Shown here: positions 7,542 through 14,823 of the stretch, piece by piece
Layout of the letters: every line of letters begins with the position of its first letter
Numbering within the stretch: the first letter of the stretch is position 1
The notes under the pieces: generated by a model
Seen by the model: the letters and a program-made list of their open reading frames with translations, nothing else
Told to the model about the DNA's origin: nothing
The model's database searches: none
Position numbers and translations under genes: made by a program
From: Chromatiales bacterium
GTDB taxonomy: Bacteria > Pseudomonadota > Gammaproteobacteria > JAHELT01
DNA: 33,473 nt
Reading direction: 5' to 3'
Assembly (NCBI GenBank): GCA_024644045.1
Contig: JAHELT010000017.1
Coordinates: 13,110 to 46,582 of the forward strand

Positions 7542-8495
7542 ATGGCGAACGCAGAGTTCCAACCCATCGATCCCGCGGTCGTGCCGCGCTTTGCGGATAT
7601 TGCGACCTTCATGCGCACGCGGCGCCACGAGATCAGCGAGGTCGTCGATGTCGGCCTGGTTGGCGTGCCCTTCGACATCGGTGTCAACTACCGCTCCGGC
7701 GCGCGTCAGGGTCCGGCCGGTGTGCGCGAGGCGTCGCGCGTCATCCGGCGGGTACACCCGACCAGCGGGATCCGGCCGTTCGAGCTCTGCAATGTTGCCG
7801 ACCTCGGCGATGCGCCGGTCAACCCGATGAACAAGGACCGGTCGATCGAGATGATCCAGGGGTTCTTCGACGAGCTGCACGCGCACCGCATCGTGCCTAT
7901 CGCCATCGGCGGCGATCACACCATTCCGCTGCCGATCCTGCGCGCGCTGAGCAAGGACGGGCCGGTCGGAGTACTGCATTTCGATGCCCACGCGGATACC
8001 CTGGATGAGCTGTGCGGTGACCGGATCAACCACGCGACGTTCCTGCGCCGCGGCCACGAGGAGGGGCTGGTCGATGCGAGCCGCGTGATTCAGATCGGCC
8101 TGCGCGGCAGCCGCTTCGACGAGCACGACATTCAGTACGGCTATGACGTGGGCTATACCATCGTGACCATGGACGAGTACGAGGAGCTGGGCCGTGCCGC
8201 GGTGATCGACAAGATCGATGCCGTCCTGGGCGACGGACCGGTGTACATCTCGCTCGACATCGACGGGCTCGACCCCGCGTTTCTGCCCGGCACCGGCGTG
8301 CCGGAGATCGGCGGCATCACGCCGCGCGATGCGCAGGTGATCCTGCGTTCGCTGCGCGGCCGCCGGATCGTGGGCGCCGACATCAGCGAGATAGCGCCGT
8401 GCTTCGACCCGACCGGAATCACCTGCGTCACCGTGGCGAACCTGATGTTCGAGATGCTCTGCGTGATTGCGGATTCGATCGCGCAGCAACGCTAG
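7542..8495 (+). CDS. Agmatinase/arginase-family ureohydrolase
   Basis: A 317-residue binuclear-metal enzyme that cleaves a guanidino group to urea plus an amine. All metal-binding motifs are present: GGDHT with His126, FDAHADT with Asp148, His150 and Asp152, and SLDIDGLDPAF with Asp239 and Asp241. GVPFDIGVNYRSGARQGP near the N-terminus and TGVPE after the last metal motif are typical of the agmatinase, guanidinobutyrase and guanidinopropionase branch rather than arginase. I cannot choose between those substrates. The gene probably shares an operon with the preceding SDR. The divergent class III aminotransferase could act on the omega-amino acid formed if the substrate is a guanidino acid. Confidence 0.93.
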   Translation: MANAEFQPIDPAVVPRFADIATFMRTRRHEISEVVDVGLVGVPFDIGVNYRSGARQGPAGVREASRVIRRVHPTSGIRPFELCNVADLGDAPVNPMNKDRSIEMIQGFFDELHAHRIVPIAIGGDHTIPLPILRALSKDGPVGVLHFDAHADTLDELCGDRINHATFLRRGHEEGLVDASRVIQIGLRGSRFDEHDIQYGYDVGYTIVTMDEYEELGRAAVIDKIDAVLGDGPVYISLDIDGLDPAFLPGTGVPEIGGITPRDAQVILRSLRGRRIVGADISEIAPCFDPTGITCVTVANLMFEMLCVIADSIAQQR

Positions 8496-8662
8496 CCAGG
8501 AACGCAAGTGATTCCTGTGTGGCGTCTACGAATCGGCACCGGAGTTCCGGGCCGTGGACGGTATTTCCGCCGACTGCGGTGTCGAGCCCCCGGCTACCGG
8601 CTTCCCCGAAACGCTCGCTGACCGGCCGCCCGATACGCTGCCTGCGTGCAGTTGCGGCGCGC

Positions 8663-9322
8663 TCAGGGCGATACGCGCGCGGCGAGCAGCTCGAAAGCCT
8701 CCGGCGTGAGCCTGCCTCGAACGACGAACTCGCCGCCGCCGCGCGGCTGCAATACGACCGCTTCGCCCTCGGCGGGCCTGAAACCAAACGTCGCGATCGC
8801 GATGTTGCCATGTGCCACGATCACCCTGTTCGTTCCCGGTGGCGGAACGGTGCCGAGCACTTCGCGCGCCGTGCCGGCGACCGTCTCTCGCCCGCCGAAA
8901 TACCCGGCGGCCCGCATGTTGATAACCGCGCTCGTCTTGACGACCGGACCCACCTGGAGCAACTCTGCAGTCTGCACGCAGCGACAGTAGGGGCTCGTCA
9001 GTACCCGCTGCACCGGCAAGCGCAAGGCACGCATCGCTTCGCCAACACCTGCGGAAGTGGCTCGGCCTTCCGCAGAGAGCTGGCGCATGCGTCGACCGTC
9101 GCAGCTGCGCCAGTCACCGGCTTTCTGCACATCGTCGCTCTGCGACCAGTCGGTCTCGGCGTGGCGGAAATAGATGTTGTAGCCGCCACCGCCCAACTCC
9201 TGCAGCAACGCGACCGCGTCAGGCGGAACACGCTCCTGTGCCACGGCTGTGGGCGGAATGAGCGCAAGCAGCAGCAACAGTGCGACAGGTAGTCGCCGCG
9301 AGTAACGTTTGGTGGAGCTCAT
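8663..9322 (-). CDS. Exported histidine phosphatase family protein
   Basis: A 219-residue member of the phosphoglycerate-mutase-like histidine phosphatases. Residues 1 to about 28 form a Sec signal peptide (VALLLLLALIPP, cleavage near AVA-QE), so it acts outside the cytoplasm. The phosphohistidine motif is YFRHAETD, an RHA variant of the usual RHG. LTSPYCRCVQTAELL is the conserved second block, and VIVAHGN carries the second active-site histidine. The start at 9322 is chosen because it opens the signal peptide; upstream frame extensions run into REP-like sequence. It converges with the ureohydrolase gene over a 167-bp gap in which I see nothing. Confidence 0.82.
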   Translation of the reverse strand: MSSTKRYSRRLPVALLLLLALIPPTAVAQERVPPDAVALLQELGGGGYNIYFRHAETDWSQSDDVQKAGDWRSCDGRRMRQLSAEGRATSAGVGEAMRALRLPVQRVLTSPYCRCVQTAELLQVGPVVKTSAVINMRAAGYFGGRETVAGTAREVLGTVPPPGTNRVIVAHGNIAIATFGFRPAEGEAVVLQPRGGGEFVVRGRLTPEAFELLAARVSP

Positions 9323-9360
9323 GCTTTCGGATGCCCTCATGCTGGTAGCGCGAAGCCGTT

Positions 9361-9390
9361 TTGCGGCGTCATGCCCGCGGGCGAGACGGC
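9361..9390. repeat. REP-like palindromic element
   Basis: GCCCGCGGGC (9373-9382) is a perfect palindrome flanked symmetrically by GTC and GAC at 9368-9370 and 9385-9387. The left side, GTCATGCCCGCG, resembles the 3' arm of structured repeat copy B. It lies just upstream of the histidine phosphatase gene. A degenerate dispersed repeat is plausible but weakly supported. Confidence 0.35.
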
Positions 9391-9544
9391 GCAACGCCGG
9401 AGTGCTGCGGTAATTAATGTCGGTTGAGTTGCCAGGTCTGCTTCGGCGCTTGGACACCGACCGCGCGGGATCGTAGCGCGTTGCCTGATCTTATAGAAGC
9501 TTTGGTGCCGGATATCAACGTGCGGCGGCCAGTTTCTTTTCCCA

Positions 9545-9658
9545 CTACAGTACAGCCGTTGCCAGAAACAGCACTGCAAGGACGACGGCAGCGATTACCC
9601 AGGCAAGGGTCACGTCGCGCACCTCCACAATGAAGTTTTTTGGATCGTAGTCGATCAT
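9545..9658 (-). CDS. 37-residue single-span membrane protein
   Basis: A short frame runs from ATG at 9658 to TAG at 9545. The N-terminal part, MIDYDPKNFIVEVRD, is polar. It is followed by one hydrophobic helix of about 20 residues (AWVIAAVVLAVLFLATAVL) reaching the C-terminus. A strong Shine-Dalgarno sequence, GGGGAGG, sits 6 bases upstream of the ATG, which is the main reason to accept it. The layout is that of small inner-membrane proteins that modulate larger partners. No family is recognised. It lies alone between the histidine phosphatase and the DUF898 gene, divergent from the latter. Confidence 0.62.
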   Translation of the reverse strand: MIDYDPKNFIVEVRDVTLAWVIAAVVLAVLFLATAVL

Positions 9659-9730
9659 GTTGCACCTCCCCATAAGCGGTGCCGCTCAGTTGTCGTCCGT
9701 GCAGCATGGCGTGAGAGTCGGCCTTTGAAT

Positions 9731-9820
9731 GTGGCCAATACCACGAGTGGGTCCGTTGGACGGTTCCGGCGGGTTGTGCGCTGTGACTAATGCCACAAAG
9801 TGGGAAATCACACGTAGTGG
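9731..9820. promoter_or_regulatory. Cluster of CCAC/GTGG inverted half-sites
   Basis: Inverted pairs CCAC-N2-GTGG (9741-9750), CCAC-N3-GTGG (9793-9803) and CAC-N3-GTGG (9811-9820) occur within 80 bp. GTGG-N6-CCAC also reads across 9731-9744. They lie between the small membrane protein gene and the divergent DUF898 gene, so they could be operators for either. This is pattern reading only; no regulator is identified. Confidence 0.35.
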
Positions 9821-9930
9821 TCCGCCACAAACATGGCCGGCGAACCCCCGCGGTCTGAGTCAGAGCGGAAAGCGTCGGGAGGCGCCACTGAATCCGTGGT
9901 GAATGTCACGAACTCAAGCGCGGAGATCGA

Positions 9931-9939
9931 TGCTATAGT
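9931..9939 (+). promoter_or_regulatory. Possible extended -10 promoter of the DUF898 gene
   Basis: TGCTATAGT fits the extended -10 form TGnTATAaT and lies 38 bp ahead of the start codon at 9977. No good -35 box is present at the expected distance, which extended -10 promoters tolerate. Confidence 0.4.
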
Positions 9940-9976
9940 TGAGCGCCGTCAGCGTCAGATTCAACAAGGAGCGTGC

Positions 9977-11056
9977 ATGGATACTGCCCTGGACACCAGC
10001 ACGGCGCGACCGGTACCAGTGGAGTTCACCGGCCAGGCGGGCGAGTACTTCGGTGTCTGGTTTCCGAATCTGCTGCTGACCGTGATCACGCTCGGGTTTT
10101 ACTCGCCCTGGGCCAAGGTGCGTAACACCCAGTACATGTACGGCCACACGCGCATCGACAGTGCGAGCTTCGCGTACACGGCGCGACCGGTCGATATTCT
10201 CAAGGGGCGCGTGCTCGCACTGCTGCTGTTCTTGATCTACGTGCTGGTCGCCAGTTTTATGCCCCTGCTCGAACCGGTGTTTTTCGCCGCGCTGTTTCTT
10301 GTTTTCCCGTGGTTGATCGTGCTGGCGCTGCGCTACCGCTACCGCAACACCTTGTACCGCAACGTGCGTTTCGACTTCACGGGCGCCTACCCGCGCGCGT
10401 TTCTCGAGTATGCGGTGATGTGGCTGGCGATGCTCCCCACGCTGGGATTGATCTACCCGTACATCCGCTGGCGCCAGTCGCGGTTCCTGGTCGACCACAC
10501 GCGGTTCGGCGCCACCGCCTTTCAGTTCGGGGCACCGGCGGGGCGCTATTTCAGGATCTATCTGGTGCCGTTCGCTCTCATGCTGGGCGTGATGGCCGTG
10601 GCCGGAATTGCAGTAGCCGTGCTGGCACCCTTGTTTGCGACCTTGAAAGAGGGCGCGGATCCCGAACAGATTCCGGACTTCCCCATCAACCTCGGCCTGG
10701 CCGTCGTGCTGTTCTACCTGCTGCTTTACGTGGTGTTCATGCTGATAACGTTCTACATCCGTGCGCGCACCCGTAACCTCATCTTCAATACCGCATCGCT
10801 GGCGGCGCACCGGTTTCGCTCGGAGCTGAGGGTGAAGGTGTTGCTCGGCTTGTGGGTGACCAATACCGTTGCGCTTCTGTGTACGCTGGGTCTGGCCTGG
10901 CCCTGGGCCAGGGTCCGTGTGGCGCGCTACTACGCCAGTGTGACGTCGCTCGAGGTAGCCGGCAGCCTCGACGACTTCGTCGCCCGGGCCGGCGAGGAAT
11001 CGCGCGCGTTCGGCGAAGAGATGGGCGAAGTCTTCGACGTTGATATCGGCCTGTAG
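9977..11056 (+). CDS. DUF898 (YjgN-like) multi-pass membrane protein
   Basis: A 359-residue inner-membrane protein of the DUF898/YjgN family, whose biochemical role is unknown. Roughly six to eight hydrophobic segments are visible. A motif is repeated three times: TLGFYSPWAKVRNTQY near 40, TLGLIYPYIRWRQSRF near 160 and TLGLAWPWARVRVARY near 300. It points to internal triplication of a segment with a membrane helix followed by an amphipathic Arg-rich turn. The start at 9977 has AAGGAG six bases upstream and is preferred to a longer frame from 9833. An M48 protease gene follows 98 bp downstream. Metalloproteases are commonly found next to DUF898 genes, so the two may act together. Confidence 0.85.
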   Translation: MDTALDTSTARPVPVEFTGQAGEYFGVWFPNLLLTVITLGFYSPWAKVRNTQYMYGHTRIDSASFAYTARPVDILKGRVLALLLFLIYVLVASFMPLLEPVFFAALFLVFPWLIVLALRYRYRNTLYRNVRFDFTGAYPRAFLEYAVMWLAMLPTLGLIYPYIRWRQSRFLVDHTRFGATAFQFGAPAGRYFRIYLVPFALMLGVMAVAGIAVAVLAPLFATLKEGADPEQIPDFPINLGLAVVLFYLLLYVVFMLITFYIRARTRNLIFNTASLAAHRFRSELRVKVLLGLWVTNTVALLCTLGLAWPWARVRVARYYASVTSLEVAGSLDDFVARAGEESRAFGEEMGEVFDVDIGL

Positions 11057-11154
11057 CCTGCGTAACGGGTCGTGTTTGCGCTGACTGCAGCTGGTTGCCA
11101 TCTGCGCCTGCGCGCGTTCACTCCCGCCGTGCCTTAAACCGGGTCAAGCCGCTT

Positions 11155-12198
11155 ATGTGGAGTACCGTGCAAGGCGTCTGGTTCGATGCCGGGCAGTCCA
11201 GAGCGAATCCCGCGACGCTGAGCCTGAACGGGCGCAGCGTGACGGTGCGCTACGGGGACCGCAGCGAGCGAGCGCTGCTCGCCGAGCTGGACATATCGCC
11301 GCGTCTGGGCAACACGCCGCGGCGGCTGAGTTTCCCGGGCGGCGGCCTGTTCGAAACGCAGGCGAACGATGCCATCGACCGCATGCTCACCAGCACCGGC
11401 ACGGGGCACGCCGGGTGGCTGCACTGGCTCGAATCGAAATGGCACATCGCGCTGCTGCTGGCCGTGCCGACCGCGGCCTGTCTCTGGTTTGCGGCAACCA
11501 GCGGGGTGCCTGCCATCGCCAGACTGGTCGCCGCGCAGTTGCCTGATTCGGTCACTCGCGCGATTGGTGAGCAGGTCACGGGAAGCCTCGATGAGTTCGG
11601 CTTCGAGGCGACGCAGCTGACACAGCGCGAACGCGCCTTCTTGAACGGAGAGTTCGCGCGCCTCACCGCGCAGCTGCGGATGGGCGAGCACTGTGAGCTG
11701 CGCTTTTACGCATCGCCCGCGTCGATCGGCCCGAACGCTTTCGCCGTGCCGCCATGTATCGTCGTGTTCACTGATGAGCTCGTGAAGCTGGCAAAAACCG
11801 ACGACGAGCTGTATGCCGTGCTGGTGCACGAGCTCGGCCACATCGAGCACCGGCACACCCTTCGCCATGTCGTGCAAGGTGCATTGCTGGCTTTCATTCT
11901 GGTGGCGATCACCGGCGATGCGACGCAGATTTCCTCCGCCGTGGCGAGCGTGCCGCTGATCTTCGTCGAGCTCGGCTTTTCGCGCGAGTTCGAACGCGAG
12001 GCGGACCGCTTCGCCCACCGGCTCATGCGTGACGAGGGTGTCCCGCTGCGGGCGTTTCCCGATATTCTGCTGCGCATGGAAACCTACTGGCAGGAGCACT
12101 CGCCGTTCGCCGGTGACGAGGAGGAGGCCGGCTGGTCACGCTACCTGTCGACGCATCCGACCACCGAGGAACGGGCGGCGCTGTTCAAGACGCCTTGA
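11155..12198 (+). CDS. M48-family membrane zinc metalloprotease
   Basis: A 347-residue zinc peptidase. The motif HELGH gives zinc ligands His225 and His229 with catalytic Glu226. SREFEREADRFAHR supplies the third ligand, probably Glu280. A hydrophobic span near 100-125 (IALLLAVPTAACLWFAA) anchors it to the membrane. The protease domain follows, with another hydrophobic stretch after HELGHIEHRHTLRH. Residues 1-90 form an N-terminal domain that I do not recognise. The ATG at 11155 lacks a clear Shine-Dalgarno, so translation may be coupled or the start may be misplaced. It follows the DUF898 gene on the same strand. A role in membrane protein quality control is likely from the family. Confidence 0.87.
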   Translation: MWSTVQGVWFDAGQSRANPATLSLNGRSVTVRYGDRSERALLAELDISPRLGNTPRRLSFPGGGLFETQANDAIDRMLTSTGTGHAGWLHWLESKWHIALLLAVPTAACLWFAATSGVPAIARLVAAQLPDSVTRAIGEQVTGSLDEFGFEATQLTQRERAFLNGEFARLTAQLRMGEHCELRFYASPASIGPNAFAVPPCIVVFTDELVKLAKTDDELYAVLVHELGHIEHRHTLRHVVQGALLAFILVAITGDATQISSAVASVPLIFVELGFSREFEREADRFAHRLMRDEGVPLRAFPDILLRMETYWQEHSPFAGDEEEAGWSRYLSTHPTTEERAALFKTP

Positions 12199-12199
12199 C

Positions 12200-12212
12200 G
12201 GGGACTGTCCCC
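12200..12212. repeat. Palindrome GGGGACTGTCCCC, copy 3
   Basis: A 13-bp palindrome with a central T. It begins two bases after the stop codon of the M48 gene. Confidence 0.85.
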
Positions 12213-12284
12213 ACTGCCTCAGCGCTGTCGTTCACCTGCGGCGCCGGTCCTTTCCCGAACCTTCCCGTCTGCGCCGGCGTGTCG

Positions 12285-12370
12285 GGGGACTGTCCCCTTT
12301 CCGCTGACATAAAACAAAGAGGGGACAGTCCCCTTTCCGCTCACCCAAAACGAAGGAGGGGACAGTCCCC
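12285..12370. repeat. Tandem array of GGGGAC(A/T)GTCCCC palindromes, copies 4-6
   Basis: Copies at 12285-12297 (central T), 12321-12333 and 12358-12370 (central A). The first two repeat units share TTTCCGCT-CA and AAAAC-AAG-AGG outside the palindrome, which indicates unit duplication with a 36-37 bp period. Confidence 0.85.
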
Positions 12371-12434
12371 GGTCTGGCGCACCGGTTTCGAGAAAAGGCT
12401 CTGTAGAACGTGGAATAAGATGGCACTGTAGTAA

Positions 12435-12447
12435 GGGGACAGTCCCC
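12435..12447. repeat. Palindrome GGGGACAGTCCCC, copy 7
   Basis: Last copy of the 13-bp palindrome, 75 bp upstream of the M24 start codon. Confidence 0.85.
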
Positions 12448-12522
12448 GAAGCGTAGATCGGGCACTACGAGGGAGCCGCGGCCGATATACTTGACGGCGT
12501 AATTCCGGGGAGGGGATGAGGC

Positions 12523-13791
12523 ATGGACCTGGACTGGCACGGGCAGCGCACCGATCTGAAAGACATCTGTCTGGTCGAGCTCGATCCCGAGCTGCACAGC
12601 GGCATCGATCTGCCCGCCGTGCGCCGCTATCGGCTGCAGCGCCTGCGCTCGGAGATGGCTGCACGCGAAATCGCCGCCTGTTTCCTGTTCGATCCGATCA
12701 ACGTGCGTTACGCGACGGGCGCCCGCAACATGCAGGTGTTTCACATGCGCAACCCCTCCCGCTACCTGTTCGTGCCGGTTGCAGGGCCGGTGATCCTGTT
12801 CGAGTTCACAGGCTGCATGCACCTGACGCAGGGACTGGAGACCATCGATGAGGTGCGGCCCGCGACAACGGCGTCGTTCGTTGCCGCCGGGGAGCGCATC
12901 GCCGAAGTGGAGAAGCAGTGGGCGGACCACTGTGCCGATCTTGTGAGACAGCACTGCGGAGCGGGCGCGAGGGTAGGGTTGGAGCGGGTGAACGCCGGCG
13001 CGGCGCTCGCGCTTGCCGGGCACGGTTTCGACATCGTCGATGCCCAGGCACCTGTGGAGCGGGCGCGCGCCGTCAAATCCGCCGACGAGCTGCGCTGTGT
13101 GCGCACATCGATTCGCACCACCGAGCGTGCCGTGCACCGTCTGCGTGAGGCGCTGCGTCCGGGCATGACCGAGAACGAGCTGTGGTCCATCCTGCACCAG
13201 GGCGTCATCGCGCAGGGCGGCGACTACGTGGAAACGCGGTTACTTTCGTCCGGACCGCGCACCAATCCGTGGTTCCAGGAGGCGGGCCATCGCAGGATCG
13301 GCGCCAACGAGCTGATCACGCTGGATACCGACGTGGTGGGCTGCTACGGCTACTACTGCGATTTTTCGCGGACGTTTCATGCCGGTCCCGAAGCGCCCAC
13401 GCAGCGCCAGCAGACGTTGTACCGCATCGCGTACGAGCAGGTGCAGCACAACTTACAGCTGCTGCGCCCCGGCCTCGGCTTTCGTGAATACGCCGAGCGG
13501 GCCTGGGACATCCCCGCGCCCTACGTCGCAAACCGCTACTACCTGTCCGCTCACGGTGTGGGTATGACCGGCGAGTACCCTTACCTCTACCATCGCATGG
13601 ACTTCGATCAGGCCGGCTACGACGGTGTGCTGGAAGCCAATATGACCATTTGCGTGGAAAGCTACATCGGTGCCGACGACGGCGCCGAGGGCGTGAAGCT
13701 GGAAGAGCAGGTGCTCATCACCGAGCACGGGCCCGAGTGCTTGAGCGAGTTCCCGTTCGAGCCGGCACTGCTCGGCACCGGATCGTTCTAG
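12523..13791 (+). CDS. M24 pita-bread-fold protein of the DddP-like branch
   Basis: A 422-residue metallohydrolase-fold protein with a creatinase-type N-terminal domain (1 to about 180) and a C-terminal M24 domain. Metal ligands are Asp268, Asp270, Asp280, His344, Glu379 and Glu394. Their spacing is identical to the set I recall for the DMSP lyase DddP (295, 297, 307, 371, 406, 421). SGPRTNPWFQE and the ending FPFEPALLGTG also match DddP. However, the position of DddP's catalytic Asp377 is Gly350 here (HGVGMTGEYP), while Tyr339 matches DddP Tyr366. It may therefore be a peptidase or a lyase for another substrate rather than a DMSP lyase. GAGGGGATGAGG precedes the ATG. The comparison uses residue numbers from memory. 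Confidence 0.85.
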   Translation: MDLDWHGQRTDLKDICLVELDPELHSGIDLPAVRRYRLQRLRSEMAAREIAACFLFDPINVRYATGARNMQVFHMRNPSRYLFVPVAGPVILFEFTGCMHLTQGLETIDEVRPATTASFVAAGERIAEVEKQWADHCADLVRQHCGAGARVGLERVNAGAALALAGHGFDIVDAQAPVERARAVKSADELRCVRTSIRTTERAVHRLREALRPGMTENELWSILHQGVIAQGGDYVETRLLSSGPRTNPWFQEAGHRRIGANELITLDTDVVGCYGYYCDFSRTFHAGPEAPTQRQQTLYRIAYEQVQHNLQLLRPGLGFREYAERAWDIPAPYVANRYYLSAHGVGMTGEYPYLYHRMDFDQAGYDGVLEANMTICVESYIGADDGAEGVKLEEQVLITEHGPECLSEFPFEPALLGTGSF

Positions 13792-13861
13792 CCCGCATAT
13801 TGCACGAAGGATAACTCCGGGCATCCCTGCCCTACGCCCTGCGGGCCAGCTGATGGCTGTT

Positions 13862-13882
13862 CAAATTGTTCCAGACAATTTG
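13862..13882. repeat. Hairpin CAAATTGT / ACAATTTG
   Basis: Perfect 8-bp arms flank a 5-base loop, 70 bp downstream of the M24 stop. There is no T tract, so terminator function is uncertain. Confidence 0.55.
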
Positions 13883-13897
13883 GTCGCTCTCTCAGGG

Positions 13898-13989
13898 AAA
13901 ATCTGGCTAAGTAGAGCGGACGATCGGGTGCAGAGTAATAGGCGGCCTGTTGCTCAAAGCCGATCGTTCGAGCGACGACGCCAGATTTT
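13898..13989. repeat. Nested inverted repeat, possible mobile-element relic
   Basis: The outer arms AAAATCTGGC (13898-13907) and GCCAGATTTT (13980-13989) are exact complements. The inner arms ACGATCGG (13920-13927) and CCGATCGT (13960-13967) are also exact. The unpaired stretches between outer and inner arms are 12 bases on both sides, so the element is symmetric. A single-strand fold would have two stems, an internal loop and a 32-base apical loop. Confidence 0.55.
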
Positions 13990-14109
13990 TCTTGGAGCAG
14001 TGAATAGGTACCAACCCTAACCCGGTGACGTTACGGAAAAACACTCTCAAACGATTGATTTCATCGTCAAATATGACTACTCGGTAGCCGCCTTCGTGCG
14101 ATATGCGGG

Positions 14110-14793
14110 CTAGACGACCTCGATCTCGAGCTCGGCGACCCCGGCAATCGTGCCGCGCAACCGGTCGCCGCGCTGGACCGGTCCCACTCCGGCCGGCGTG
14201 CCGGTAAAAATCAGGTCGCCCGGCGCCAGCGTGAACAGGCGCGAGAGGTAGGCGATCATCTCCGGCACTTTCCAGATGAGCTGATTGAGGTCGCCGTCCT
14301 GGCGCAGCTCGCCATTGACGAAGAGCTGTACTGCGCCCTGCTCAGGGTGCCCGATGAGGCTCGCCGGCACGATCTCGCTGCAAGGCGCGGACTGCTCGAA
14401 CGCCTTGCCGATCTCCCACGGCCGGCCCATTTTCTTCATCTGTGCCTGCAGGTCGCGGCGTGTCATGTCCAGGCCCACGGCGTAGCCGAACACGCTCGCC
14501 TGTGCTGCATCCACGGCGATGTCGGTGCCGCCGCTGCGCAGTGCCACGACGAGTTCCAGCTCGTGGTGCACGTCGCTCGACTGCGCCGGGTAAGGGAAGC
14601 GCCCGTCGAGCACCAGCGTGTCGGGGTTCTTCTGAAAAAAGAACGGTTCCTCGCGGTCGGGATCGTGGCCCATTTCTATGGCATGCGCGGCGTAGTTGCG
14701 GCCCACGCAGTAGATACGGTGCACCGGAAAGCGCGCGTCGCTTTCGCGAATCGGCAAAGACGGCGTCGCTGGAACGGGTAACGCGTAATCCAT
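14110..14793 (-). CDS. Fumarylacetoacetate hydrolase (FAH) family protein
   Basis: A 227-residue enzyme of the FAH superfamily, which cleaves or rearranges C-C bonds of beta-diketo acids such as fumarylpyruvate or acylpyruvates. Conserved blocks are CVGRNYAAHAIEMG near 30, FFFQKNPDTL near 52, the metal-binding HHELELVV near 77, GYAVGLDMTRRDLQ near 103 and IFTGTPAGVGPV near the C-terminus. The short length fits fumarylpyruvate hydrolase and acylpyruvase-type members, so it may serve aromatic-ring degradation. AGGAGG lies 6 bases before the ATG. It is a single-gene unit flanked by repeat-rich gaps. The exact substrate is unknown. Confidence 0.9.
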   Translation of the reverse strand: MDYALPVPATPSLPIRESDARFPVHRIYCVGRNYAAHAIEMGHDPDREEPFFFQKNPDTLVLDGRFPYPAQSSDVHHELELVVALRSGGTDIAVDAAQASVFGYAVGLDMTRRDLQAQMKKMGRPWEIGKAFEQSAPCSEIVPASLIGHPEQGAVQLFVNGELRQDGDLNQLIWKVPEMIAYLSRLFTLAPGDLIFTGTPAGVGPVQRGDRLRGTIAGVAELEIEVV

Positions 14794-14823
14794 GGAGCTC
14801 CTCCTAGTGTGCTGTCCCGTAAA

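Larger units (their letters stand above)
12199..12522. other. Intergenic repeat cluster upstream of the M24 gene
   Basis: This 324-bp gap holds five copies of the GGGGAC(A/T)GTCCCC palindrome at 12200-12212, 12285-12297, 12321-12333, 12358-12370 and 12435-12447. The three central copies are spaced 36 and 37 bp apart and share the downstream context CCCTTTCCGCT, so that part is a short tandem array. A TATACT at 12486-12491 may be the -10 box of the M24 gene. No coding frame is credible here. Confidence 0.75.
13792..14109. other. Convergent intergenic region with nested inverted repeats
   Basis: A 318-bp gap between the M24 gene and the minus-strand FAH gene. It contains a short hairpin (13862-13882) and a larger nested inverted repeat (13898-13989). 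No coding frame is credible and no T-run terminator was found. Confidence 0.6.

Noticed and set aside
12285-12370. CRISPR array
   Set aside because: The repeated core is only 13 bp, the intervening sequences are themselves similar, and no cas gene is present.
12523-13791. Calling the M24 protein a DMSP lyase (dddP)
   Set aside because: The metal-ligand spacing fits, but the position of the catalytic Asp is Gly.
13898-13989. Integron attC site
   Set aside because: The outer ends lack the RYYYAAC and GTTRRRY core sites expected of attC.
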